Below, piece after piece: positions 1-16,290 of a stretch of 64,000 nt of DNA (the first letter of the stretch is position 1; every line of letters starts with the position of its first letter). A program made the position numbers and the translations under genes. Origin of the DNA: Takakia lepidozioides (taxonomy: Eukaryota > Streptophyta > Takakiopsida > Takakiales > Takakiaceae); the NCBI GenBank assembly GCA_030704615.1, contig CM060734.1, forward strand, positions 59,972,042-60,036,041, written 5' to 3'. Under the pieces are notes generated by a model. That model made no database searches and was not told the DNA's origin. It worked only from the letters and a program-made list of their open reading frames with translations.

Positions 1-761
1 TAAGGCCCGTGAAGAAAATTGCTTTGGTAGTTATCACGGGCGACCGAGGCCTCTGCGGAGGATTCAACAACTATGTCCTCAAGAAGGCCGAGGAGCGGAT
101 GAGACAGTTGAGGGCGATTGGTGTAGAGTATACAGTTGTCAGCATTGGAAAGAAGGGAAACAGCTATTTTAAGAGAAGGGAATATATCCCTGTTGACAGG
201 TTTCTTGACGCCGGAAGCGCTCCAACCACTTCGGAAGCTCAAGCTATAGCTGATGAGCTCTTTTCTTTGTTCGTGAGTGAGGACGTGGACAAGGTGGAGC
301 TGCTGTACACCAGATTCCTGTCTCTAATAAAGGCAGATCCTGTTATTCACACCCTCCTCCCTTTGTCTCCTCAAGGAGAGGTCTGTGATATCAATGGAAA
401 CTGTGTGGATGCTGCCGACGACGAGATGTTCAGGTTGACCACCAAGGAGGGCAAGTTCACTGTGGAGGTGGACACCACAAGGACTGAGACACCTGAGTTC
501 ACAGGAGTTCTTCAGTTTGAGCAAGAGCCTGTGCAAATATTGGATGCGTTGTTGCCTTTGTACCTTAACAGTCAGATTCTTCGAGCCTTGCAAGAGTCAA
601 TTGCCAGTGAGCTGGCTGCTCGTATGAATGCTATGAGTAACGCCAGTGAAAATGCTTCGGATTTGAAGAAGTCTCTCTCCACCTCTTACAACAGACAACG
701 CCAAGCTAAGATTACTGGAGAGATTTTGGAAATTGTTGCAGGCTCCAATGTTACAGTCTAA
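1..761 (+). CDS. atpC: Chloroplast ATP synthase gamma subunit, 3' exon (partial)
   Basis: This is the gamma (rotor shaft) subunit of the thylakoid CF1Fo ATP synthase, which couples proton flow to ATP synthesis. The reading frame is open from base 1 (a split Val codon, then Arg-Pro-Val-Lys-Lys) to the TAA at 759-761, so about 252 C-terminal residues are present and the transit peptide and N-terminal helix lie off the window. Diagnostic stretches are TGDRGLCGGFNN at the start, SLFVSEDVDKVELLYTRF in the middle, and the C-terminal helix LPLYLNSQILRALQES followed by QAKITGEILEIVAG. The segment CDINGNC (Cys codons at 384-386 and 402-404) is the thioredoxin-controlled disulfide of the plant plastid enzyme and is absent from mitochondrial and bacterial gamma, so this is the light-regulated plastid form. 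The gene looks intact. GTG at 9 is an internal Val, not a start. Confidence 0.97.
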   Translation, partial: RPVKKIALVVITGDRGLCGGFNNYVLKKAEERMRQLRAIGVEYTVVSIGKKGNSYFKRREYIPVDRFLDAGSAPTTSEAQAIADELFSLFVSEDVDKVELLYTRFLSLIKADPVIHTLLPLSPQGEVCDINGNCVDAADDEMFRLTTKEGKFTVEVDTTRTETPEFTGVLQFEQEPVQILDALLPLYLNSQILRALQESIASELAARMNAMSNASENASDLKKSLSTSYNRQRQAKITGEILEIVAGSNVTV

Positions 762-3700
762 GCTACACGTCTCTTTTTTTTTTTTGCTGAACCTATTTAT
801 TGTACACTAGTTGGTAGAGTAGAAGAAGCGGCTTGCAAGCAAATTCTTTCTTCCAGCCTGTAATAAGCCAACCAGGGAAGAATTGTCCACGATTGTAATG
901 AGACATTGTCTGCAGTTTTAATGAGACGGTCTCCGCTTCATGTAAACATCAATTGGGATGTTATCTTTGTACTATCAAGTGTCTAACCCTGACTGCTGAT
1001 TAGAGCAGCCATTCTCAAGGAAGGCTCAGAGTTTGTAAACTCGATGGAAATTGCAAGTTCCATTAACCTGTTGAGACACCCAGGATAGAATTATGTTTCA
1101 AGTCATTTTTTGCACTGTCCTCCAATTCCTGCATACTTGGAAGGAAAATCAGGCTTAAGGAATAAAATTGACAGATGGAAATTTTGAGGAAGCAATCAAC
1201 GAATACGTGTGATTCAGCATTGTCTTGTGCTATTTTATGCTATTCTTGTATCTCCGTATGTGAAATTTTAAACATGTCTCCCCCTTCCAGCTGCCCTCGT
1301 TGTCCTTGAGCCCTTTGGGCCTCCCACGGATGGAATATATTCCTTCACCATGCTTTCTTCTCCAAGTCTGGTTGGTTGTGGGGTGTTGCAGAGTGAGAAA
1401 AGAGGTGCCAGTCTACATAGTGCTGGGTCATTCCCTCGCACAGGACAACTTCTGTTGGTGCATCTGCAGTTTTGCAGAAGGAATGGGCTGCCTACATCAA
1501 TCCATGAAGCCATGCAATAACAGGTGACTGTAGTTTCCGTGTTGCATTATTGTTTTGTGGATATGGGTTTTGGCTCTGAAGGGGCCGTGTCCCAATTCCT
1601 GGGTGGAAAGTCTTGTCTGTGTGGGTAACATCACCGCCAAAATGGAGAGTCCCTAATCCCAGATTCCGCATTGAAAGCAGGGAAAAGGATTTGAATGGAT
1701 TGTCCATTGTGGGTCCTGGGATAGTTTGCAACATTGAAGGCCCAGGAAGTTACTGAGATGAGGAGAAAGAAGAAAGAATTTTTTGAATGTCCACAGAGGG
1801 TCACATGGACCCATGGGACAGGGTAGAGCAACCCAAGAAAGAGAGTGGATTAGTAGGCAAGTCAGATCTACATTAAATGTTGCCGAAGCAGCGCTTTCGA
1901 GCTCAATTTTTTTTTTGACTAGAGCCCTCAGTAGATATGCGTTCCAGTCAGTAGGGAGGGATAAAGTCGAAAGGAAAAGAGAATGCTATTGTAGACTTGA
2001 CATTAGTAGCTCAATGCCATCCTACCCAGTGTCTGGTTTTGGTGACAAAGCTGTGCAGGGAAAACTGGTTAACTCAGAAAGTGGATTTGTGCGGAGGGTG
2101 GATCGGAGCACCCTAACTGCAGATACCACTATCTTTTGAGCTGCTGGTGTTTGATTGAAGGCAAGGTCTCACTGCCAGGAAATCAAACCGGTGATTCTTC
2201 AGTCTCCTTCCCTCTCTCGATATACTGTGTTGTTGAGTGGGCTAGTCCATGGTTGGGAGGGCAGATTATCACTGCTTTCTGTATCCTTTGGCCTTAGTTG
2301 GCTGACCCAATAAAAACCTGTTTGCATAGACCCTCTCAACATTCTCTGCTGATATCTTGTCCAAATCTGCACCCATGATAACATCCAAGAGTATAAATAG
2401 AGGGTTACCAGGCTTTGCGTTGCTTTATGAGAACATGAGTTGTGTAGTTTGTGGTGTCCTTGCTTCTATTTGAGACAGGCTTCAGCAGAAGAAATAGAGG
2501 GTAAGTTCCAAGTAGGATTATAGTTCTCTTGTAGGCCTTACAATGAACATGTAAGGTCTCTTCTAGTTTCATTTTGGTGGGAAAAGTGGGTGCTCTTTTT
2601 CCGATTTTTTCTCTTCCTCGGTATCTCCTAATTGCCCCACTATCAAAAATTGCAGCTCCATGACAGTTCAAGAACTCAAGATAGGCTGCTGCCAGCCTAT
2701 GTTTTGGGTACATGGCATGCTGGCCCTGTCTTCAGCACTTGCATAAGTGCTAACCAGGTGCGTATCAGCTGTGTGCCACCGTAGTTTGCAATTTCTGAGT
2801 ATACTCTGGTTCGTCAAGACCCCACCACTGCCTCCAGGACGGTACATGTTTCTCTTGGCAGGTGGTGCTCATGCAAGATGAAGTACAGCAGGCTGGCTGC
2901 AAGGAGCTGAGGCAGATATAGTTAACACCAAGTACATGGTTTGCCACAGTGCATAATGGCTTCCAAGTGAGTTATGGTTCTCAAATAGCAGTGAAGGCTT
3001 TCCAGGAAAGGTGGCTCATGTCTCCTGTATTCGCTTGAATTCTTTGCAATATAACAGGAAGTAGTTAAAGTGGCGCTTAAGGATTTGGATTTCCATATTT
3101 GACGGATATATTCATCCATGTGAGAATCATGCTGTAGAAATGGTTTGAAGCTATTGATGAAAATATGGATGATCCACTGGCGTTGTCTGGTGCTTCTTTT
3201 TATCCTTCTGAATCATTTTCTTCCTTCCAATCTCTACTTTCAGAAGAGAAAATGAAGTTACAAACGAAGGATTTCAATAGGGGTAGGTTTTCGGATCGTC
3301 ACATAACGACTACAAAACTACAGGGAATGACAACTACCCATGTTTCTCCCCTACCCATTGTTACACATCCATGACATAAAATTTGGGGCTGGTGATGGCA
3401 AAGATATATGTTTGCTGTAGCAGTCTGCTCAACAGTCAAGCATCGCCACAGCCCTAGGGTGTCATTGACTATACAACACTTGCTATAAACTGCAAAACAG
3501 GTCACCTAATGTGGTGGACAGATGGGGATTGTCAAGTAATATGGCTGTTCGAAAGTTTCCACCTCCCAAATGGAAGGCGGCAGCCTTTGTGGCTTAAGAG
3601 TCACCATAGAACATGCTTCCCTTAGCAGGGCCTCAGCCTGTGCTCAAGGCCGAACACCCTATGGAAGGACCTCACCAGTACAAGTTGGTGCAAATTTCCA

Positions 3701-4090
3701 CACATTACTGCATTAAACACCTACAGATTCATTGCAAGAATCTAGCTCAACCATTCAAGAGCCAATAGTGAACAGCCAAAGAAATCAAGTGATAAAATCA
3801 TTGTGATGATAAACTTCCACATGTTCGCATCTTGATACTTTATTGTACTCATAATCAGCTTACCCAGAATGTGGTTGAAATTCTCTATAAAGTCTAAAAC
3901 TGCTTTCAAAATTTGATGTTGAGAGAGAGCAACATTTGCTGCTCTCTTCATTAGTCTAGTTATCACAGCTGACCGCAATGGTTCACTTTTCTGCTTGTCT
4001 TGCTGTTGTGTACTCTTGTGTCTCTGTAGCGAAGACAATTGTTCTCTGGCAATGCAAGGGTGGGACTGAAAGCATTGCACTGTGATGCAC
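762..4090. other. Intergenic region between convergent atpC and GAPDH genes
   Basis: The first 400 bases are probably the atpC 3' UTR; an AATAAA lies at 1161-1166. I see no exon with recognisable protein similarity, no RNA gene and no clear transposon terminus in the rest. Short open frames on both strands look like chance. The GAPDH 3' UTR must lie in the upper end of this stretch, just below 4091. Confidence 0.6.
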
Positions 4091-9455
<5,365 letters not shown>

Positions 9456-10799
9456 TTTTAACGATCACGCTCTCCTTCCTGCAAAAAGAAGCTTCCGCCT
9501 ATGAGAATGACCGAAAGAGGAAGCCTCAAAAGCCCCTTTGAAACAAAATGAAGAAGGATCCAACGACCAAAATCTAAAACACGCGGGTCCTTTCTCGGAT
9601 GTCATGTACTAATTGTAAAGCAAAAACACAATCTGTCATCAAAACATCACACCTCAGAAAAAGACGTGGTTCCTTCCTGCAAACGCTTGAGAGACAGAAG
9701 CAAGGGTGAGATGAGACAGAGGACAGAGACGACAACTTGAAATAAGCAGAATAAGTTGAGTGAAGCAGGCCATGGAGATCTCATACCTAGCACGGTGCGA
9801 TCGGGGTTGAGAATCGTCGATCGATCCAGAGCAACACGGATGGCGGGCACGCTTCCTTCTTGTTCGCGAGAGCGACGGGCGGGGACACCCATGAGCACGA
9901 CGGGCCGTCCAATGCACCGTCGACGGCGACCGTTGTGAGTATCCGGGACCCAGGACGGCCTTTCCAGGCCACCGGAACACGCATACCCACCTGAATTGTC
10001 TAGAGCTCCGATTTGGTAATTACCTTGAACATATTATTTTGGTATGCACGTACTAAACTGAATCATTCAACTCTTTGCCGCCTTCAGCAAATCCTGGGGA
10101 AAAGATTTTGTGTTCTGCAGGAGAATTGATGACACTAGTATTAGAGTTATCCGTAAAGTGAGCCTGAGTTTGGTACCCTGTTTGGACCCCATTTACGGGT
10201 TTCATCCTGAGTTTGAGTTAATCCGTAAAGTGCAGAGCACGAAGTCAGAAAAGAGGGCACCAAATCATAAATTGGGGATGAGGGCAACCGTTGCTATGGC
10301 GCGAGCTCGTGAGCTCTGACCACCTCCGCCTCGACGACTAACAAAACTCGGCACCAAACTCCTGCCACCCCCATTTTCCTAGTTTGGTCCCGTGTTTTTT
10401 TTTAGTCGTACCGCTTGATCCTGAGTACCCGTCTATGCGGAGGCACTCGCAGCAAGCATGTCCGTTCATGGCACCCACAGTCCAACCATCGACGGCCGTG
10501 GTAGAAGACGTGGTGTTGGGGCCGGAATCTTTGTGGATGACATAGCACATGAGGTCGATTCTGATTCTGATGACTGTGACACTTGATATCAAGTTTTCTT
10601 TTACTTTTATTCGGGGCCAATTTTGAAATGGGATGGTTGTGTGTCTTTGTTGTCATGTTTGCAATGTGTGCATTGGATGCAAATTCCTGGGAACAAACTA
10701 TCGTTGGAGATGGGGGTTGCATGGACTGCCCGGATTGTTCCTTCAATCTCTTTGGTTTGGGCAGTGCATTCTCGCATCATTTGATGTTGGTCTCCAAAC
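9456..10799. other. GAPDH upstream region with a GC-rich island
   Basis: This is the 5' flank of the GAPDH gene. A CpG-rich block at about 9,785-9,985 contrasts with the AT-rich surroundings. On the minus strand it reads openly (for example VPAIRVALDRSTILNPDRTV) and ends at a donor-like CTAG|GTATGAG near 9,787, so it may be a 5' exon or a promoter CpG island. I do not recognise the peptide. The rest, to the edge of the retroelement, shows no gene I can support. Confidence 0.4.
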
Positions 10800-10803
10800 C
10801 ATT

Positions 10804-10968
10804 TGTCGTGCGCATACATATCGCTACACAACTACATCGCTGTCCAAAACCACACAACACATGTGCACACCACACACTAGTATACCACTAGTCCAACCAC
10901 TAGGCTACAACTAGTCAGTCACTAGGCTGCCACTATGTTGCCCACTATGGCAGTCACTAGTTCACACA
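10804..10968 (-). repeat. Outer copy of the U3-like repeat
   Basis: This 165-bp sequence begins TGTCGTGCGC and ends TTCACACA on the plus strand, and recurs at 11299-11486 with three or so substitutions and a 23-bp length difference made of extra ACTAG-type motifs. It forms the left end of the whole insertion and abuts the CATT duplication. It is absent at the right end of the element. Confidence 0.85.
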
Positions 10969-10969
10969 A

Positions 10970-11296
10970 TGATAAAGAAGAAGAATACAAGCACAAGCTC
11001 ATGCGAGCTCACAAAGCTGAAGCATAAACTCAGGCATATATAACCTCATCACTCAAATACAAGTCAAGCCAAGTGCACCCCACGCCATGGGGAATCCACA
11101 CTACGGCGCCATAGCTAGGCGCGGTGAGGCTCAACTCGAGAAAGATGAGCCTCCTGCACTTGCCGTGAAGATAACCACTCCAGGGCCTAAATCTGCCTTG
11201 ACCCCTGGATTGACACTTGGGCCAATCCCAAATGTCAATATGTGAAAGCTAGCTATTTCCTAGCTAGTTTCACACTAGTGGTAAAATAACTTGACA
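10970..11296 (-). repeat. LTR core, left copy (3' end of the element)
   Basis: About 327 bp beginning TGATAAAG and ending TTGACA on the plus strand (TGTCAAG to TTTATCA in element sense), about 98% identical to 22658-22983. It contains a TATATA in element sense near 11037-11042 and the GAGGCTCA/TGAGCCTC inverted repeat around CTCGAGAAAGATGAGC. Confidence 0.9.
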
Positions 11297-11298
11297 GC

Positions 11299-11486
11299 TG
11301 TCGTGCGCATACATATCGCTACACAACTACATCGCTGTTCAAAACCACACAACACATGTGCACACCACACACTAGTATATCACTAGTCCACCACTAGTCC
11401 AGCCACTAGTCCAACCACTAGGCTACAACTAGTCAGTCACTAGGCTGCCACTATGCTGCCCACTATGGCAGTCACTAGTTCACACA
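11299..11486 (-). repeat. Inner copy of the U3-like repeat
   Basis: A 188-bp copy of 10804-10968, separated from the LTR core by GC, so that the join reads as the palindrome GACAGCTGTC. Its element-sense start (TGTGTGAAC) follows a polypurine tract, which suggests it is the U3 start of the real 3' LTR. Confidence 0.85.
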
Positions 11487-11488
11487 AT

Positions 11489-11497
11489 CGCCCCCCT
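11489..11497 (-). other. Putative polypurine tract
   Basis: In element sense this reads AGGGGGGCG and ends two bases before TGTGTGAAC. Plus-strand DNA synthesis of LTR elements starts at such a tract just upstream of the 3' LTR. Confidence 0.65.
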
Positions 11498-11746
11498 AGC
11501 TGGTGCTTAGGTCCCTATAAGTCCAGGTAGCCACAAGATGTGATAGTGACCATAGCCTCACTAAGTCCTCCACCACTATCCCTACTACACTCAAACTCGA
11601 TAGATCAAGAGGCCGGGTGCAAGAGTTGCCCCATCGTTAGTCGCCGTCCTGCAACCTGTGAACTTGAGCTTGGGATCTCATGTATTGACTCATATGAGCT
11701 TGGCCTCCCATGTCTTGTTAGCTGCCTCCAGTCATGTCCACTGCCA

Positions 11747-13423
11747 CTATCCCAAGCAGTGTGGACACAACCAATCTCCGTCAGGAACCTTCTCAAGAGG
11801 TGGTGTCAAGCATCCCATATGCCAACCCCTTGAGCATCGATCACACACCAGCATGGTGGTTGCCCCTTTGGCAGACCCATAGAGCATGCACCTCAAACCT
11901 GCAAGTACCACTGCCAAGTTTGGGTCAACTCTGCCATCGACATTGTGAAGGTGACATGGCGCACAATTACGCACATGGTCCTTCCAAGTCATGCCATCCC
12001 GACCCTCTAAGATCAGGACCCCTGAGGGCAACACCTCTCGAACCCTCAGAATAACACGCCCTGCAGTAACATCCAGAGTCGTAGGAGCAGTCTGCTGCAA
12101 ATAAACATAGTCACCAGGGCTAAACCTCCGAACCCCAGGACGATATCCTCCACCACGTATAGTGGCATACCTCAACGTATCACGGTGTTGTGCAATGGCA
12201 AGGTTTTCAAAAGCCATGGGCATGACTTTCTTGAACAACTCTGCACGCTGATCACATGCACGTACCCACACGTCCGGATCGTCAAGGTTAAGGACTTGAG
12301 CAGTGTCCCTACGAATGGCTGCAGGCAAATCCGGCTCTCGGCCAAAGAGAAGGAAATATGGTGAGAAGGAGGCAAGTGATGCTTGTTTGCTGAACCTGTA
12401 GCCCATGGCTAACCAAGGAACCTGAAGATCCCAATCTCCTAGGTGTCCCTTCTGCAAGCCATACTTGCGCAAACCCCTCTTCACCGTCTGAACAACTCTC
12501 TCTGCTAAGCCATCGGCCTCAGGATGATCCCGAGAAGTGGTGTGGTGGTCTATCAAGGCTTTATCACACAAAGCCTGAAACTCCCCCAAAAACTCTCTCC
12601 CTTGGTCCGTGAGTACCTCAGCTGGAGCACCAAATCGGCTAAGCACACGATCCAAGAATGCATACGCAGCCCCCTCACTAGCCTTGTCAGGCAATGGAAC
12701 CAACTCAATCCACTTGGAGAAGTGCTTCACCATCACCAACACATATCTGTGGTGGCGCATAGTCAGTGGCAACGGTCCTGCGAAGTCAAGACTCCACCTG
12801 TAGCCCAATCCCATGATTGGTAAAGGATGCAACTGTGGTGTAGGGGCGTTGAATGAAGCACGCACCCTGTCACACACCATGCACCTAGCCACGAACTGTT
12901 GCACCTCTGTATGCATACCACGCCACCAATACTGCCCCTGCAATAAACTGTGAGTGCGTCGCACTCCAAAATGCCCCAACTCCTCATGGGCATGCCGCAC
13001 TAACCGTGCACGCTGTGTGGGGTGAGGCACAATCCTCACCCGACCATCCTCCCACACTCGAAGTAGGTGTATCCCCTCCCACTTGAACCTCTTGGCTCGT
13101 TGCAGGATCCGATCCCTCTCCCTGGCAGTCACAGTGACTGCCGTGTCTCCCGTGCGGAGGTAGTCCAACACAGCCGAATCCTCGTGTATATCTCTGGCAC
13201 CACCTGGCTCATCACTAGCCTCAGGGTCCTCAGACACTCCGTCTACAGTCATCCCTGTTGTAGGTCCAACCTGACCTCCCGATGCCAAGATACACAAAAA
13301 TGCAGATGCGTGCCATCTCGGTACCATCTCCTCGTCCGTCTCACCATGCCACCGAGCTCCTGTGTCATCCTGCTGGCTCATGCATGGATTGCGACTCAAT
13401 CCATCCGCATCCCGATTGACCAA
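11747..13423 (-). CDS. Retroelement integrase with C-terminal PHD finger
   Basis: This 558-residue frame inserts the element's DNA into the genome. It has the zinc-binding HHCC domain (H146, H151, C181, C184 or near neighbours) and the catalytic D-D-E core at D213 (SLDFAGPL), D273 (LTDQGREF) and E308 (DGLAERVV), followed by a GDYVYL-type C-terminal domain. After that, residues 512-556 form a PHD-finger pattern: C512, then CDRC (527-530), H535, C538, and CPHC (553-556), with the hydrophobic core GWHMGCLTPPLEKVPDGDWLC. The second zinc cysteine is Tyr515 (codon TAT at 11879-11881), one G-to-A change from Cys, so zinc binding may be weakened. PHD fingers read histone H3 tails, so the domain probably guides integration as chromodomains do in chromoviruses; that role is inference. 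Confidence 0.93.
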   Translation of the reverse strand: MVNRDADGLSRNPCMSQQDDTGARWHGETDEEMVPRWHASAFLCILASGGQVGPTTGMTVDGVSEDPEASDEPGGARDIHEDSAVLDYLRTGDTAVTVTARERDRILQRAKRFKWEGIHLLRVWEDGRVRIVPHPTQRARLVRHAHEELGHFGVRRTHSLLQGQYWWRGMHTEVQQFVARCMVCDRVRASFNAPTPQLHPLPIMGLGYRWSLDFAGPLPLTMRHHRYVLVMVKHFSKWIELVPLPDKASEGAAYAFLDRVLSRFGAPAEVLTDQGREFLGEFQALCDKALIDHHTTSRDHPEADGLAERVVQTVKRGLRKYGLQKGHLGDWDLQVPWLAMGYRFSKQASLASFSPYFLLFGREPDLPAAIRRDTAQVLNLDDPDVWVRACDQRAELFKKVMPMAFENLAIAQHRDTLRYATIRGGGYRPGVRRFSPGDYVYLQQTAPTTLDVTAGRVILRVREVLPSGVLILEGRDGMTWKDHVRNCAPCHLHNVDGRVDPNLAVVLAGLRCMLYGSAKGATTMLVCDRCSRGWHMGCLTPPLEKVPDGDWLCPHCLG

Positions 13424-14709
13424 ACCGGTCGATGCACAACCTGAAAGTCATACTCCTGGAGTATGAGTGCCCACCGTGCAAGCTTCCCCGTAAGCTTGTC
13501 TGACTCCATCAACCACTTGAGTGGCTGGTGATCCGTGACAAGGGTGAAAAGATTGTCGTATAGATAGCACCTGAAGTGTGCCACGGCCCACACTGCAGCT
13601 AAGCACTCTCCCTCATATGAGCTGTACTTAGCCTCCGCAGCGTTGTTCGAGCGGCTAGCATAAGCCACTACGAACTCTCTTCCCTCATCATCCACCTGTG
13701 TGAGCACCGCTCCTGCTCCAATCCATATGCAAGCTGAAAGGGACGCCCCCTGATAGGTCGTCTCAGGATAGGCGCCGAGGTCAACCTCGCCTTGAGCTCT
13801 TGAAAAGCTCGTTCCTGCTCATCTTCCCACTGCCACTCCTGGTCCACCTTGGTCAGCTTGGTTAGAGCTTTTGCAATGGTACTAAATCCCTTGACAAACC
13901 GTCTATAATAGTTTGCCAACCCCATGAAAGCTCGAACTCGGCTCACATCCGTGGGGTGGAATTTGTGCAATGGCCTCTACCTTAGTCTGCTGTACCCCCA
14001 ATCCTCCAGGATATATCATGTGACCCAGATACTCAATCTGGTTGTGGAAAAACTTGCACTTCCCCGGATGCAACTTCAATCCGTGCGCTCTCAAGCGCTC
14101 CAATACCACCTGAAGGTGTCTCTCATGCTCCTCCATCGTAACACTAAAGATGATGATGTCATCTATGTAGCACCGAGCAAAGTCCACCCCTGCTAGAATC
14201 CTATCCATGACTCTCTGAAACTCTGCAGGAGCATTCTTAAGCCCAAATGGTAAGAACCGCCACTGATATAGGCAATCCTTGCCGTGCTCATTGATCCCCC
14301 AGAATGTCGTCTTCTGCTTGTCCGCCTCCTTGATTGGCAACTGGTGATATCCGGATCGTAAATCCAAAGTGCTAAAGGCCTTAGCATGCCCGATGGCATC
14401 AAAGATCTCCTCTGGTGTTGGCATGGCATACTTATCGGACTTGGTCTGACGATTTACAGGCCGGTAATCACCGCACATACGTCTCTCCGTCCAATTGCCA
14501 TAGACATCCTTCTTGGCTGGCATCACTGTGGCTGAAGCATACTCTCCACCAGAGAGCTCCACCAAACCTGCCTCCCAGAGATCTTGAGTCCTCATCTGAA
14601 TCAAAGACCTCTCCATGTCACTGTATCTATAGGGTCTCCGAAAGATTGGCGTGTCAGTGGCCAACTCAATACGGATCTCTTGACCCTTCAGTGCTCCCAA
14701 GTCCTTCAA
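13396..14709 (-). CDS. Retroelement reverse transcriptase and RNase H (frameshifted)
   Basis: The reverse transcriptase frame (13903-14709) shows LSGGEYASATVMPAKK, the palm motif STLDLRSGYHQ, LPFGLKNAPAEFQRVMD and the catalytic CYIDDIIIF box (about 14158-14169), then EYLGHMI. The thumb and connection region (VRAFMGLANYYRRFVKGFS) continues in another frame at 13668-13970. RNase H (YASRSNNAAEAKYSSYEGE, then TDHQPLKWLME) lies in a third at 13396-13707. At least two frameshifts near 13,950 and 13,700 therefore break this copy. RT-like sequence also extends upstream to about 14,860 (RAYRNCFAFSLKDLGALKGQ). Motif order and the FLGLANYYRRF-type signature are Ty3/Gypsy. Confidence 0.93.
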
Positions 14710-14990
14710 ACTGAAGGCAAAGCAATTCCTGTAAGCCCTCAGGAACCGCCGTATACGTCGTCTCTCTTCTCCGGTGACAATGGGTCCAATGTCAGGCTCC
14801 CAATTGTCCTCCGTAACTGCAACCTTAAGTCCAGTGGGCTTAGAGGTAGAGGACGCGTCCAGTGGTTGCTATGTTGCAACCTCTTGAGCAGTACTCCATC
14901 CCTGCTCAGTCAATGACAAGGCCTCATCCTGCCCCATCATCTCATCCTTGAGGACCTCCTCAACCCGAGAAGAATCCCCAACCTCATCCA

Positions 14991-16290
14991 TCACAGCCGC
15001 TTGGCTGCCAACTCCCTCTGAACCTCGAGCACCTCCCACGTGTGCCATGGATGCATGCACCCCGTGGTCCTCACATGCTCGCCCCCACTCACTGCCTGTA
15101 CCGTCTCGGTAGGCAGAGAGACCATTGAGGGAAGTGTACTCCGCACTCTGCGTTGCTCAGCCAAAGCCAAGCTGATAATCCAGGTCAAGCAATTGAGATC
15201 CATTGCTTGCCCCAACACTTGACGACGTGATGCCTCAGAAAGAGACGACACCGCCGTGGTACCAGTGGTAAAACCCATTGCCCGCTCACGCTCGTCAGCA
15301 TTAGGCTCCACTAACTGCTGCAACTGAGCATCCCACAGGAGGCCAGGTCCACTATCCCGGAAAGCATGCGATCCTGGGAAGCTGAGCAGTGTAGGTAATG
15401 CTGCTCGTGGTTGACCCACCTTGTTGACCACTGCCAAAGGCGAACGGTCATCGTGTCTCACACGCTGAGACTGCCTCCTGTGTCCAGAATGTTATCCACT
15501 GTGAGATGTGCTGGCCGCTGCACCCCATCAAATGCACGCTTGAGCAGTGCGGGTGGCATCAAGTTAGTCCACCATAGCCGTGGACGATGAGCCCGTGACC
15601 CACTGTAGCTGCATCTAGCAACACTGCTGACCCAAGCCACGACCGGACTTGATGCACACTGGCCATCACCCTGGCCCGAGAATCGCCCATCAGTGGCACA
15701 TTCTCCAAGATGTATGCTGGAGATACAGCTTGATGAAGCTGCAAGTGGCGCAAAACCCGCACCATCTCCCAAAACAGACCCGACCTCGAGTCTCGCAATC
15801 CATTGCCATGCCCGGCTGATGAATGCCCTTGGCAGGGCCAACCTGCCACTACCAGATCAATGGAGCCAACCCGCTCCAAATCCTGCGCCCCCAGCAACGA
15901 AATGTCTGCTGGCAAGGCCTGCTGATATCCACGAATTGCAGACACCGACAACAACTCAGGGTACCGCTGCACCAACTGAGCAACATGGCGAAGTGAAACG
16001 CGTCGTGCAGTCTCATCCCTCTCCACATACAGGTAACGCCGAACTCGTACACCTGCCTGTAACACAGCAGCCAATCCGGTGCTGATCCCGCCAAACAAGT
16101 CCAGAAGACAAATGCCTTCATCCGGATACTGCCACACAATAGGTGTGGTGTCCAATGGAGACAATTGAGGTGGTCCTGGTGCAATCCCCACACTCTCCTC
16201 CTCTCCTGACGGTACAAAAGCCTCCACCCAGGCTTGTTGCACCCGTCGATCAGCATCCGCTGCAAATCCTTGCTCGTGCCCCACAATGGA
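14991..16290 (-). CDS. C5 cytosine DNA methyltransferase domain inside the retroelement (frameshifted)
   Basis: This segment between protease and reverse transcriptase carries the ordered motifs of a C5-cytosine methyltransferase, which transfers methyl from S-adenosylmethionine to cytosine in DNA. Motif I is LLDLFGGISTGL (AdoMet binding, about 16072-16110); motif II is YLYVERDE; motif IV is AGWPCQGHSSAG with catalytic Cys at 15832-15834; motif VI is YILENVPLMGD; motif VIII is AHRPRLWWTNL; then a short variable region, NADERERAMGFTTGTT (motif IX-like) and LGQAMDLNCL (motif X). Motifs I-VI lie in one frame (15559-16284), VIII in the next (15458-15841) and IX-X in a third (14991-15461), so this copy has frameshifts near 15,600 and 15,480 and would not make a whole enzyme. 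The variable region is short. No PWWP, UBA or BAH-like domain is seen. It enters in a different frame from gag-protease near 16,290, which may be a programmed shift or a lesion. Confidence 0.92.

Noticed and set aside
15849-16289. The C-terminal 147 residues of the long gag frame as real protein
   Set aside because: They are out of frame with the methyltransferase, whose motifs occupy the same DNA.
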